Source: Sphaerisporangium corydalis (GTDB lineage: Bacteria; Actinomycetota; Actinomycetes; Streptosporangiales; Streptosporangiaceae). Taken from it: a stretch of 64,000 bases of DNA. The notes under the pieces were generated by a model. That model saw only the letters and a program-made list of their open reading frames with translations, made no database searches and was not told the DNA's origin. The position numbers and the translations under genes are program-made. How positions within the stretch are numbered: the first letter of the stretch is position 1; each line of letters starts with the position of its first letter. Positions 25,113 through 33,622 of this stretch are shown one piece after another. The stretch is from positions 1 to 64,000 of the forward strand of contig NZ_JANZYP010000060.1 of the NCBI RefSeq assembly GCF_025506355.1. Direction: 5' to 3'.

Positions 25113-26453
25113 TCAGCCGTCGATGCGGTGGGTGGTCCAGAACGACGCCAGGTTCACCGTGGTCGCGGCCTGGGCGGCGGCCTTGAAGTCCGCCGTGGTC
25201 GAGATGCCGAACCAGTGGGAGGCGGCGTAGTTCCTCAGCAGGTTCTGCATCGCGGTGGTGCCGATGGCGCGCCGCAGGTCGTGCAGCGCGCATTTGCCGT
25301 AGGTGTAGACGACGGTGCCGTACCTGCTCGAATGCGCGTCCCAGTAGGCCATCGAATTACTGATCTTCTCCGCCGACGACTGCCAGGAGACGTTGTTCCA
25401 GCAGTTGGTGCCGGAGATGTTGTTGTAAAGGTCGGTGGAGTAGTCGGCGAACGACTCGTCCAGCCACGGGCTGGTGTATTCGTCGTCGCCGACGATGCCG
25501 TACCACCACTGGTGGGCCAGTTCGTGCGCCAGCGCCGTGGAACTGATCACGTCGAGCACGAAGCCGGGATACTCCATGCCGCCGAACCAGAAGTTGTTGT
25601 CCAGCACCACGTCCGCCTCGCTGTAGGGGAAGGCCCCGAACCGGCCGGCGTGCGCGACGAGCGCGTTCTTCGCGGTGGTCATCATCGAGGACGCGCTGCT
25701 CGAGCTGATGGCGCTCACCCGGTACACGTTCACCACGACGCCGGTGGTGGTCGTGCTGGTGGTCTTCACGAACGGGCCGGCCGCCCAGGCGAACTCGCGC
25801 ACGTTGGTCGCGGTGGCCTTGGTGACCGTGCGGCCCGAGGTCCCGGGGGTGTCGACCGAGGAGCCGGTGGCGGGCACGAGCACCGAGGTGGGGTGGTCGA
25901 GCGTGACCGAGTAGTTGCTGATCAGCCCGTAGAAGGACTCGCCGTTGTTGGTGTACGGGTCCAGGTGCCAGCCCGCAGCGTCGCGGACCGCGAGCACCGG
26001 CAGCGCGTTGCCGATGAAGTTGTAGGACCCGTCGTGGCCGAACCGGTCGGCGCCGCTGGGCACCACGATGCCCAGGTCGAACCCGATCGTGGCGCTCTGG
26101 TTCTGGTTGAGCGGCGCGGGCAGGGTGATCCGCAGCGCGGTGCAGGCGACCGACAGCGGGGAGGCGGTGCCCCCGGTCACGTTGGTGACGGTGACCGGTG
26201 TGGACGGGCAGCTCCCGTGGTAGTTGTCCCACAGGCGCAGGTAGACCTCGGGCAGCGGGTCCGCGGACGGGTTGGTGAAGGTGACGCTCTCGTGCCCGGT
26301 CCAGGTGCCGCCCGACGCGTTGCCGGTCAGCGTGACCGTGTACGAGGGGGAGGACGGGGTGCGGGTGCCGTCGGCCGCGAAGGCGGCCGGTGGGACGCCG
26401 TACACCAGGAGGACGACGGTTGCCGCGATGGACATGAGGACTCGTCGCACCAT
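25113..26453 (-). CDS. Secreted M1-family aminopeptidase
   Basis: The 446-residue protein has a signal peptide (1-27, ending AAFAA). The gluzincin site is complete: GGMEYPG exopeptidase motif about 15 residues before the zinc site, His310-Glu311-x-x-His314, and Glu333 at the exact HExxH-x18-E spacing (HELAHQWWY ... WLDESFADY). The N-terminal beta domain (YTVTLTGNASGGTWTGHESV) is also typical. It is much shorter than full M1 aminopeptidases and lacks the large C-terminal helical domain. It probably removes N-terminal residues from peptides outside the cell. An A/T-rich promoter region lies at 26480-26520. Confidence 0.88.
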   Translation of the reverse strand: MVRRVLMSIAATVVLLVYGVPPAAFAADGTRTPSSPSYTVTLTGNASGGTWTGHESVTFTNPSADPLPEVYLRLWDNYHGSCPSTPVTVTNVTGGTASPLSVACTALRITLPAPLNQNQSATIGFDLGIVVPSGADRFGHDGSYNFIGNALPVLAVRDAAGWHLDPYTNNGESFYGLISNYSVTLDHPTSVLVPATGSSVDTPGTSGRTVTKATATNVREFAWAAGPFVKTTSTTTTGVVVNVYRVSAISSSSASSMMTTAKNALVAHAGRFGAFPYSEADVVLDNNFWFGGMEYPGFVLDVISSTALAHELAHQWWYGIVGDDEYTSPWLDESFADYSTDLYNNISGTNCWNNVSWQSSAEKISNSMAYWDAHSSRYGTVVYTYGKCALHDLRRAIGTTAMQNLLRNYAASHWFGISTTADFKAAAQAATTVNLASFWTTHRIDG

Positions 26454-26544
26454 GAGACGGCCTTCCCTTCGATCACCGGGACCCGCTATGCCGACGTAAT
26501 GTAACTTTTTGATATAAGCCGGTCAACGACCCCGGGACCGGGCG

Positions 26545-27696
26545 TCAGCGCGTCGCGAGCGCCGCGTAGTCCTTGAGCGGCAGGGACTCGGGCGCGTCCT
26601 CGGTCGGCGCGCCGGCCATCGCGTCGATCATCTCCTGGGTGAGCGGCTCGAACAGCGTGACCGCCGCGTCCCGGCCGAGCTTCTGGTTGGCCTCGACGTG
26701 GTCGCGCAGTCCGGCCTCGTAGGCGGCGAACGCCTTCTCGTGGTCGCCACCGGCCTCCGCGAGCTCGCCCGCAAGGACGTAGGCGCCGATCAGGGCCTGC
26801 GAGGTGCCCCGGCCGGAGGTGGGCGCCGCGCAGTAGCCCGCGTCGCCCACCAGCGTGACGCGGCCGGCCGACCACCGGTCGAGGTGGACCTGGCCGGAGG
26901 AGTCGAAGTAGAAGTCGGGCGCCCGGCGCATGGCCTCGAGCAGGCGGGGGATCTCCCAGCCGTCGCCGGCGAAGCGCTCCTCGACGATGCGCGCCTGCGC
27001 CGCCTCGTCGTGCCGGTCGTACTCCAGCGGGCCGGAGGCGAACGACAGGCCGACCCGGGTCTCGGTGTCGCCGCGCGCGGTGAAGACGTAGCCCATCTTG
27101 CCGGGCGCGTTGTACAGCCGGGAGCTGTGCTCAAGCCCGAGGAAGTTGGGCGTGGTGAACAGCGCGCCGTAGATGCCGAGGTGGTGGAGGCGGACGGCGG
27201 CGGGGTCGAACGCCAGGCGCCGGGTCGCCGAGTGCATGCCGTCGGCGCCGACCACGAGGTCGAACGTGCGCCGGCCGCCTTGGGCGAAGGTGACACGCAC
27301 GCCGTCCGCGTCCTGGTCAAGGGCGATGATCGAGTCCCCGAAGAGGTACTCCACGTCGCGTTCCGTCGCCGTATACAGCACGCGCGTCAGGTCCTCCTTG
27401 AGGATCTCCAGCTCGCCGCCGAAGGCGGCCGCGGGCAGCTTGGCGAACTCGTGTCCGGTGGCGTCCACCAGCACCCCCTCGCCCATGCGGGTGCGGTGCC
27501 GGCGCACCTCGTCGAGGATCCCCATCGACTCCAGCACGCCGATCGCCGATCCGCGCACGTCGATGGCCGCGCCGCCGGCCCGGGGGGCGGCGGCCAGTTC
27601 CACGACGGTGGGGGTGAAGCCGTACCGCCACAGCCAGTGCGCCAGGGCGGGACCGGCCACGCCGGCACCGGAGATCAAAACGCTGTTGTTCTTCAT
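26545..27696 (-). CDS. FAD-dependent monooxygenase (PHBH/TetX-like)
   Basis: From ATG 27696 (MKNNSVLISGAGVAG), five bases after GGAGG, the product has 383 residues. It shows the Rossmann dinucleotide motif GAGVAGPALA at 10-19, the DG motif in DLVVGADGMHSATRR, and the GD motif in VTLVGDAGYCAAPTSGRGTSQALIGAY. This is the aromatic hydroxylase family, including drug-modifying members such as TetX and Rox. NAD(P)H and oxygen would be used to hydroxylate an unknown aromatic substrate in the cytoplasm. Control by the divergent TetR through the shared long palindrome is very likely. Confidence 0.88.
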   Translation of the reverse strand: MKNNSVLISGAGVAGPALAHWLWRYGFTPTVVELAAAPRAGGAAIDVRGSAIGVLESMGILDEVRRHRTRMGEGVLVDATGHEFAKLPAAAFGGELEILKEDLTRVLYTATERDVEYLFGDSIIALDQDADGVRVTFAQGGRRTFDLVVGADGMHSATRRLAFDPAAVRLHHLGIYGALFTTPNFLGLEHSSRLYNAPGKMGYVFTARGDTETRVGLSFASGPLEYDRHDEAAQARIVEERFAGDGWEIPRLLEAMRRAPDFYFDSSGQVHLDRWSAGRVTLVGDAGYCAAPTSGRGTSQALIGAYVLAGELAEAGGDHEKAFAAYEAGLRDHVEANQKLGRDAAVTLFEPLTQEMIDAMAGAPTEDAPESLPLKDYAALATR

Positions 27697-27756
27697 TGGG
27701 GCCTCCAGGCCGCCGGGAACGGTCGTGCGCCGTTCTCTGGGCGGAACCATATCCAC

Positions 27757-27804
27757 GGTTTGCCCATATGGTCAATACAAGTGTATTGACCATATGGGCA
27801 AACC
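27757..27804. promoter_or_regulatory. 48-bp near-perfect palindrome (TetR operator)
   Basis: Two 23-base arms, 27757-27779 and 27782-27804, are exact reverse complements around a two-base centre. Each arm holds GGTTTGCCCATATGGTCAAT and TACA. CCATATGG-type 6-8 bp palindromes sit inside each arm, so two overlapping or adjacent dimers may bind. It lies between the monooxygenase and TetR starts, 60 and 36 bases away. It is also notably A/T-rich for this genome. Confidence 0.85.
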
Positions 27805-27840
27805 AGCCTGCAGACGTCGCCGATCGTTAGGATCACCAGG

Positions 27841-28437
27841 ATGGGAAACCGTGAAGACCTGCTCGCCGGAGCGCGCCGCTGCCTGGTCGAGAAGGGGTGG
27901 GGGCAGACGACCGTCCGCGACATCGCCCAGGCCTCGGGCGGCGTCAGCCACGCGGCCATCGGCTACCACTTCGGGTCCAGGGAGGCGCTGCTCACCGAAG
28001 CGCTGGTCCAGGCCACCGCGGAGTGGGGTTCGGAGTTCGAGCGCGTGGTCGCCGCGGCCATGGACTCGCCGCCGGCCGAGCAGTTCGCGGCGATGTGGAC
28101 GCACATCATCACCTCGTTCGACCGGCACCGCCCGCTGTGGGTCGCCACCTTCGAGGCCTTCGCCCAGGCCGAGCGGTCCCCGGAGGTGCGCGAGCATCTG
28201 GTCGCCGGCCAGCGCGAGGGACGCAGGGGGCTGGCCGCCCTGCTGACCGGTGTCGAGGAGGACACCATTCCCGACGGCCTGGTGCGCGGCGTCGGCTCGG
28301 TGCAGGTCGCCCTGCTGTGCGGGGTGATGATGCAGTGGCTCAACGATCCGGGCCACGCGCCGTCCAGTGAGGACCTGGTGGCGGGAATCCGCGCCATCGC
28401 CGCGCGGCTCGGCCCCGCAGGGCCGGAAACCGCCTGA
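27841..28437 (+). CDS. TetR-family repressor
   Basis: A 198-residue regulator with a standard N-terminal HTH (LLAGARRCLVEKGWGQTTVRDIAQASGG, then VSHAAIGYHFGSREALL) and a helical ligand domain (FDRHRPLWVATFEAFAQAERSP). The start ATG 27841 follows AGGATCACCAGG. It is divergent from the FAD monooxygenase and separated from it by the 48-bp palindrome, so it very probably represses both genes and is released by a monooxygenase substrate or product. Confidence 0.9.
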   Translation: MGNREDLLAGARRCLVEKGWGQTTVRDIAQASGGVSHAAIGYHFGSREALLTEALVQATAEWGSEFERVVAAAMDSPPAEQFAAMWTHIITSFDRHRPLWVATFEAFAQAERSPEVREHLVAGQREGRRGLAALLTGVEEDTIPDGLVRGVGSVQVALLCGVMMQWLNDPGHAPSSEDLVAGIRAIAARLGPAGPETA

Positions 28438-28940
28438 GCGGGCGGGACGGCGGCGCCGCCGGTGAACCTCGGCGGGCATGGCGGTAAGCGGAGAACCCCC
28501 GCAGGCGCGGCCGGCGAATGTGATCACGGGAAAGCGGAATTCCACGCGGCCGGGCGTGGAGTATGACCGGTCACGCCGGATGAGGCCGATTCCGGCGCCC
28601 ACGCGTGCGGGACGGTGACGACCGTGCTTTTCAATCGGGCCGGGGATAGAACTCCCACCGGCGGGATTGAACTCCCGGAACACCCTATAGAAGCGCGAGG
28701 GTGCGCGGGGCGGGTTCTGCGGAACTTACGGAAGGTGACGGGCAAGGACGCGAGGATCCGTGCGCGTGGCGTAACGAAACGGTGATCTGAGAAGTCACCG
28801 CCGGCCGGGCTCACCGGCCCGGGCCGTGGCGGACGCGGTCAACGCCGGTCGGGGTCCGGGCGGCGGACATCCGAAACCGGAGAGGGATTTCCGCCCCCTC
28901 CGGCCCCGGCTTTCTGCCCTCTCATGGCCGGCCGCAGCAC
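28438..28940. other. 500-base spacer between converging genes, no gene seen
   Basis: This region lies between the TetR stop (plus) and the lsr2 stop (minus), where promoters are not expected. The one frame of some length (28524-28814, minus) looks random. Yet the region contains two 20-bp-spaced operator-like repeats at 28643-28676. It may hide a small RNA or an unannotated small gene. Confidence 0.4.
28643..28676. repeat. Paired GGGAT(A/T)GAACTCCC motif, 20-bp spacing
   Basis: GGGATAGAACTCCC (28643-28656) and GGGATTGAACTCCC (28663-28676) differ by one base and lie on the same face of the helix. Each has GGGA/TCCC inverted arms around six bases, like a regulator half-site pair. No adjacent start codon explains them. 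Confidence 0.6.
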
Positions 28941-29273
28941 TCAGCGAGCCGCTTCGTACTGCTGCACAATGTGAGCGGCGATCCGGCCGCGCTCGCTCAC
29001 GTTCAATCCCTGGGTCTTGGCCCAGGCCCTGATCTCCGCGCTTTTGTCACGGGCGGTCGGCTGGCTGCCGCCGCGCTTGCGTCCCCTGGTGGGAGCGCCT
29101 TCGGCGCGCCGCGCGCCGGAAACGAATGGGGTCAGCGCCTCGCGCAGCCTCGTCGCGTTTTCGTCGCTCAGGTCGATTTCGTAGCCGGTGCCGTCAATGG
29201 CGAAGGTGACGGTCTGCTCCGCCGCTCCGCCGTCGAGGTCGTCGATGAGCAGCTTCTGGATCTGGGTGGCCAT
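28941..29273 (-). CDS. lsr2: Lsr2 family nucleoid-associated protein
   Basis: The 110-residue product matches Lsr2 along its length: MATQIQKLLIDDLDGGAAEQTV N-terminal oligomerisation domain, FAIDGTGYEIDLSDENA, a basic linker, and the C-terminal AT-rich DNA-binding part SAEIRAWAKTQGLNVSERGRI with the RGR hook. Lsr2 bridges A/T-rich, often foreign, DNA and silences it, like H-NS. The start has AAAGGA upstream and an A/T-rich promoter. Actinomycetes often carry two copies; which paralog this is cannot be told. Its own 5' region is unusually A/T-rich, so self-control is plausible. Confidence 0.92.
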   Translation of the reverse strand: MATQIQKLLIDDLDGGAAEQTVTFAIDGTGYEIDLSDENATRLREALTPFVSGARRAEGAPTRGRKRGGSQPTARDKSAEIRAWAKTQGLNVSERGRIAAHIVQQYEAAR

Positions 29274-29308
29274 CTCAAAGTCCTTTGTTCGGCCATGTTT
29301 TGACGCTC

Positions 29309-29337
29309 AAAATATATTGGTTTTCCGAATTTGGCAA
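29309..29337 (-). promoter_or_regulatory. Candidate lsr2 promoter
   Basis: On the minus strand TTGCCA (29332-29337) and TATTTT (29309-29314) are separated by 17 bases, a fair fit to a housekeeping promoter. The start codon lies 36 bases downstream. The whole segment is A/T-rich. Confidence 0.45.
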
Positions 29338-29624
29338 TTCAGCCATGCCGCCCGGCCTGCCGGTACCTGAATGGCGCCGTGCAATCGAGGGCGCTCTCCG
29401 TGGCCGATCCATTGCGAAGAGCGGGCATCGGCGGCGCGGCCTTGGCGACCATAGACTATGACCGGCCCGGCCGCATGGGATACCGGCCGGGAGGCGGCGG
29501 GGGCCGGGCCGACAACGCGGCCGGGAGGCATAGGCGCCGGTTAGGGCGGGCCGCCGGTAAGAAGGCTTTCCTGTTTCCCGCCGCCACGCGGGACATTCTC
29601 CCGCCCTATGCGCGCCCGGGGCGG
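29338..29624. other. Spacer upstream of lsr2 promoter, no gene seen
   Basis: Together with the lsr2 promoter this makes 351 bases between lsr2 and the DUF2264 stop. No open frame with a start signal is visible, and no hairpin terminator for the DUF2264 gene stood out. Confidence 0.35.
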
Positions 29625-31547
29625 CTACTCGCCCGGGGCTATACGACTCGACGGTACTCGCTGATTGTGCCGTCGCGCATGGTCTTCCGCCTCGGCGAGC
29701 GTGACAAGAAGGCGGGCGGCCTCGGGCGTGCGGTGGCGGGCGAACATCTCGGCGACGGCGCGCCAGCCGGGGGGCGCGGGCGTGGCGGCGCCCGGCCGCG
29801 CGTGGGCCAGGCCGAGCACGGCGCAGGCCAGCCGGTGCTCGCCGGGCGCGTGCCCGTCGACCAGGGTGGGGATCACGGTGCGGGGGACCACGACGTTGGT
29901 GCCGGGCAGGGCCTGGACGAGCCTGCCGGTCCGGTGCCCGGCGAGGTCCTCGACGTGGCTGGTCCCCGAGGGCGCGTCCACCCGCGCGTGCCCCGGGCCG
30001 GCGGCGTGCCGGAACGGGGCGTCCCGGTCGACCGCGAACCCGCCCTCGGCCGACTTCAGCGCCCGTCCGGTGCTGAGGCGGTGCACCCGGACGTGCCAGG
30101 GGGCGCAGGGGATCAGCCAGGTCTCGACCTCCACGTCCGGCCAGGGCGACCACCGCAGGTGGAGCAGTCCCTCCGACGCCGTGGCGGACCGGGGCACCTC
30201 GCACGGCAGCCAGTGCACCCCGTCCTCGCTGAACCCCAGCGTGCTGTCGAGCGCGGCCTGCTCCAGCCCCCACGAACCGCCGGGCACGCTGAAGCCGAAG
30301 GAGGTGGAGTAGGCGAACTTGGCGTACTTCGCGGCGCCGTTGCGCACCCAGGTGTGGTGCTGGCGGGCGCTCAGCATGACGACCTGCCGCCCCTCCTCGC
30401 AGCGCATCAGCGCGACGCCCGCCTCGGGCTGGACGCTGACCTCGGGCAGCGGCGGCGCGTCCTGTTCCGGCGAGGTCCAGAAGGGGTGGCCGGCGGGCAC
30501 GGCCAGGGGCAGGAACGCCTTGAACGCCCAGTAGGGGGAGCCGGGCCCGTTGTACTGCTCGGCGAGGGCCGGCTGCGCGTAGCCGTACCCGAGGGTGAGC
30601 AGGCCGCCGGGGTCGCGGATCGGCCGCGCCATCCACCAGCGCAGGTGGCGCATCAGGTGGCCCTTCACCTCCCCCCACGGCAGGGCCTCGACGTCGGCGA
30701 ACGCCAGCGCGCCCCAGAAGGCGCCCTGCGCGAAGCGGTAGGTGAGGCTCCGCCCGAACGGCACGGCCGCGCCGTCGCGGGTGAACCAGTGCTGGAAGTC
30801 CAGGGCGAAGGCGGCGGCGCGCTCACGGAAGCGGCCGGCGCGGCCGGGGTCGCGCCCGCCGGCGAGTGCGGCGTAGATGAGGCCGTAGTAGTGCATCGCG
30901 AACGGGACGTAGTAGTCGCGCTGGGCGGTGGGGCCGTCGCTGTACCAGCCGCGTCCCAGGTCGAAGGACTCCAGCCGGTCCAGGCGGGCGGCGTTCGGCG
31001 CGCGGTCGTACGCCACGCCGACGCGGTCGAGGCCGAGCCCCACCATCACCGGGAAGAACTGCCAGTTGTTGTCGACGGGCTCGGCGGTCATGGATGCGAG
31101 CAGCCACGCGCTGAGCCCGTCGCGTTCCCGCCCGCTCAGCGGGTCCCAGACCGCCTCGGGCGCCAGGGCGAGCGCGAGCCCGATGGCGGCGGTCTCCACC
31201 AGCCGCTGGTCGACGCCGGTGACCGGCCCCCAGTACTCCGCGTGGCCGGGGTCGGTGCCGGCCGCCAGGCCCCGGCGCCACGGCTCCCAGTGCGCGAAGT
31301 CGCCCCCGCCCGCCGCCAGCGGCGCAAGGCCCCACAGCGGGCGGGCGAACGCCTCCAGCTCGGCGGCCTCGTCGCCGTAGTGGGCGGCGTTGGCGCCGAG
31401 CCGCAGCCGCGCGCCGCCGGGGCTGAAGTGGGGGAGCAGCGGCCCGGTCAGCGTGCGCACCAGCCGGCGCAGGTCCTCGCGGTCACGCGGCACGGGGGGC
31501 GGGTCGCCCTCCGTCCCGTGGTTCTCCATCTGAGTGAACACCGGCAT
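29625..31547 (-). CDS. DUF2264 protein (polysaccharide-associated)
   Basis: About 640 residues if started at ATG 31547 (MPVFTQMENHG); ATG 31529 (MENHGTEG) is an alternative and neither has a strong ribosome binding site. It matches DUF2264: ANAAHYGDEAAELEAFARPLWGLAPL, EYWGPVTGVDQRLVETAAIGLAL, NNWQFFPVMVGLGLDRVG, DLGRGWYSDGPTAQRDYYVPFAMHYYGLIYA, and NGPGSPYWAFKAFLPLAVP. The first part is an alpha/alpha toroid like those of glycan lyases and hydrolases. Members commonly lie in pectin or rhamnogalacturonan loci. No signal peptide is seen, so it would act on imported oligosaccharides. It lies next to a CUT1-type importer and a 2-hydroxyacid dehydrogenase. Confidence 0.82.
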   Translation of the reverse strand: MPVFTQMENHGTEGDPPPVPRDREDLRRLVRTLTGPLLPHFSPGGARLRLGANAAHYGDEAAELEAFARPLWGLAPLAAGGGDFAHWEPWRRGLAAGTDPGHAEYWGPVTGVDQRLVETAAIGLALALAPEAVWDPLSGRERDGLSAWLLASMTAEPVDNNWQFFPVMVGLGLDRVGVAYDRAPNAARLDRLESFDLGRGWYSDGPTAQRDYYVPFAMHYYGLIYAALAGGRDPGRAGRFRERAAAFALDFQHWFTRDGAAVPFGRSLTYRFAQGAFWGALAFADVEALPWGEVKGHLMRHLRWWMARPIRDPGGLLTLGYGYAQPALAEQYNGPGSPYWAFKAFLPLAVPAGHPFWTSPEQDAPPLPEVSVQPEAGVALMRCEEGRQVVMLSARQHHTWVRNGAAKYAKFAYSTSFGFSVPGGSWGLEQAALDSTLGFSEDGVHWLPCEVPRSATASEGLLHLRWSPWPDVEVETWLIPCAPWHVRVHRLSTGRALKSAEGGFAVDRDAPFRHAAGPGHARVDAPSGTSHVEDLAGHRTGRLVQALPGTNVVVPRTVIPTLVDGHAPGEHRLACAVLGLAHARPGAATPAPPGWRAVAEMFARHRTPEAARLLVTLAEAEDHARRHNQRVPSSRIAPGE

Positions 31548-31590
31548 CCCTGTCCGAATGAGCGTGCTCCGCTCCCGATCGTTGTCGATA

Positions 31591-31659
31591 CTTAGTTTAA
31601 GAGCACGATGAAAGGGGGGACAAATCAGGTGAATCATGATGTCTCGTACTTAATTTCGG
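31591..31659. promoter_or_regulatory. Promoter region with CTTAGTTTAAG and a related site
   Basis: CTTAGTTTAAG (31591-31601) has CTTA/TAAG arms around GTT, and CTTAATTTCGG follows at 31649-31659. The A/T-rich segment lies between the divergent DUF2264 and dehydrogenase genes. Such sites resemble ROK-family operators; the nearby ROK protein is a candidate binder (inference). Confidence 0.35.
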
Positions 31660-31738
31660 CATAAATCCAAGCAGAGGATTGCTTTGTGCATGCTCACCCG
31701 GACGCCAGAGGCCCGCGGGGAACGGCGGAGGAGGGCCG

Positions 31739-32740
31739 GTGACGGCCGTCGAGATCGCCATGTACCCCGAGCTGCCCCCCCGGCTGTTCCCCCCCGAGGT
31801 CGCCGCCCGCCTCCGCGCGGCCGCGCGGGTCGACCTGGCCGCGCCGCTGACCGAGTTCCGCTCCCGCCGGGCCCGTGACCGCCTGCGCGGGGCCAGGGTC
31901 CTGCTGACCGGGTGGGGCAGCCCGCCCCTGGACGAGGAGGCCCTGGCCGACGCCCCGCTGCTGGAGGCCGTCGTGCACGCCGCCGGCACCGTCAAGGGGC
32001 ACCTCGGCCCCGCCGTGTTCGCCCGCGGCGTCCAGGTCAGCTCGGCCGCCTCGGCCAACGCCGTCCCGGTGGCCGAGTACACCGTCGCGATGATCCTGCT
32101 GGCCGGCAAGGCCGTCCCCGCCCTGGCCCGCGAGTACCGGGCCACACGCGCCGACCTCGGCCTGATCCGGCGCCACCCCCGCGCGGGCAACCACGGCGGG
32201 GTGGTCGGGGTCGTCGGCGCCTCGCGGGTCGGCAGGCGGGTGCTGGAACTGCTGCGCCCGTTCGACCTGCGCCCGCTGCTCGCCGACCCGTACGTGGACG
32301 CCGCGGCGGCGGAGGCGATGGGCGCCGGGCTCGCCGGGCTCGACGAGATCTTCGAGCGCAGCGGCATCGTCTCCCTGCACGCCCCCGCCACCCCGGCCAC
32401 CCGGGGCATGGTGACCGCGCGGCGCCTGGCGGCGATGCCCGACGGCGCGACCCTGATCAACACCGCGCGGGGCTCCCTGGTCGACCAGGAGGCGCTGGTC
32501 GCCGAACTGGTCACCGGCCGGCTGTCGGCCGTCCTCGACGTGACCGAGCCGGAGGTGCCGCCCGCCGGGTCGCCCCTGTGGGAGCTGCCCAACGTCGTCC
32601 TCACCCCGCACGTCGCGGGGTCGCTGGGCAACGAGCTGTCCCGGCTCGGCGGGGCCGCGGTGGACGAGGTGCTCAGGCACCTCGCCGGCCGGCCAATGCT
32701 GCACCGGGTCGACCCCGCGACGCTCGCCGTGACCGCCTGA
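31739..32740 (+). CDS. D-2-hydroxyacid dehydrogenase
   Basis: The start is GTG 31739, after GGAGGAGGG, giving 333 residues. It has the D-isomer-specific 2-hydroxyacid dehydrogenase layout: a catalytic domain, the NAD-binding VGVVGASRVGRRVLELL segment, the SLHAPATPATRGMV loop, LINTARGSLVDQEALVAEL with the substrate Arg, DVTEPEVPPAGSPLW with the Glu, and the LTPHVAGS His. It would reduce or oxidise a 2-keto/2-hydroxy acid with NAD(P)H, as hydroxypyruvate reductases do. The GASRVG Rossmann loop departs slightly from GxGxxG. Its neighbours suggest a sugar-acid branch. Confidence 0.85.
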   Translation: MTAVEIAMYPELPPRLFPPEVAARLRAAARVDLAAPLTEFRSRRARDRLRGARVLLTGWGSPPLDEEALADAPLLEAVVHAAGTVKGHLGPAVFARGVQVSSAASANAVPVAEYTVAMILLAGKAVPALAREYRATRADLGLIRRHPRAGNHGGVVGVVGASRVGRRVLELLRPFDLRPLLADPYVDAAAAEAMGAGLAGLDEIFERSGIVSLHAPATPATRGMVTARRLAAMPDGATLINTARGSLVDQEALVAELVTGRLSAVLDVTEPEVPPAGSPLWELPNVVLTPHVAGSLGNELSRLGGAAVDEVLRHLAGRPMLHRVDPATLAVTA

Positions 32741-32782
32741 GACGCGGGGCGGCGCCGGGGGCACGGCCCGGAGCCGCCCGCG

Positions 32783-33622
32783 TCAGCTCTTCAGCCCGCT
32801 GAAGGCGATCCCCTCCATGATCCGCCGCTGGAACACCATCAGGACGATGATCACCGGGACGACGGCCAGCGCCGCGCCGGCCATGATGTAGTAGGCGCGC
32901 CCGGACTCGCTGCTGGCGAGCTGCTGCAGGGCCAGCGGCAGCGTGTACAGGTCGGGGTCGTTCAGCACGACCAGCGGCCAGACCAGGTCGTTCCAGTGGA
33001 AGATGAAGCTGGTGATCGTGACGACCGCCAGCACCGGCTTGGACAGCGGCACGATGATCCGCCAGAAGATCTGCATCCGCCCCGCGCCGTCGATCAGCGC
33101 GGCCTCCTCCAGCTCGCGGGGCAGCGACAGGAAGAACTGCCGCAGCAGGAAGATGTCCAGCACCGAGGCCACGTTCGGCAGGATCAGGCCCCACCCGGAG
33201 TCGAACATGCCGAGCTCCTGGGTGACGTGGATGCGCGGCACCAGCAGGGTGATCGTCGGCACCATCATGCCGGCGAGCAGCAGGGCGAACAGCCGGTCCC
33301 TGCCGGGGAAGGGGATGCGGGCGAAGGCGTAGGCCGCCAGGGCGTCCACCAGGAGCTTGGCCGGCACCAGGACCAGGCAGACCCACACGCTGTTGAGGAA
33401 CGCGCGGCCCAGGCCGCCGATCCCGACGACGTGCTCGTAGTTCTCCAGGGTGGGCGACCACTCGCCGGTCCTGCGGTCCAGCGGGAGCAGGCTCGGCACC
33501 TTGGTGTAGACGTCGGGCCCGTGCTTGAAGGAGGTGGCCAGCATCCACAGGAACGGGACGACCGACACCAGCGTCAGCACCACCAGGATGGCGTAGACGG
33601 GCGCGAGCCTGATCCTGCTCAC
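32783..33622 (-). CDS. Sugar ABC permease, CUT1 MalG type
   Basis: A 279-residue protein with six hydrophobic helices. The start is GTG 33622, which overlaps the stop of the upstream permease (GTGA), so translation is coupled. The EAA loop that contacts the ATPase is ELEEAALIDGAGRMQIFWRIIVPLSKP. The start SRIRLAPVYAILVVLTLVSVVPF and end AFSGLKS are typical of the MalG/LacG branch. It is the second membrane half of the importer and has no dedicated ATPase gene here; a shared MsiK-like ATPase elsewhere would be expected in actinomycetes. Confidence 0.9.
   Translation of the reverse strand: MSRIRLAPVYAILVVLTLVSVVPFLWMLATSFKHGPDVYTKVPSLLPLDRRTGEWSPTLENYEHVVGIGGLGRAFLNSVWVCLVLVPAKLLVDALAAYAFARIPFPGRDRLFALLLAGMMVPTITLLVPRIHVTQELGMFDSGWGLILPNVASVLDIFLLRQFFLSLPRELEEAALIDGAGRMQIFWRIIVPLSKPVLAVVTITSFIFHWNDLVWPLVVLNDPDLYTLPLALQQLASSESGRAYYIMAGAALAVVPVIIVLMVFQRRIMEGIAFSGLKS

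Noticed and set aside
28524-28814. Possible 96-codon minus-strand gene in the spacer beside lsr2
   Set aside because: No ribosome binding site, composition unlike a folded protein, no family.
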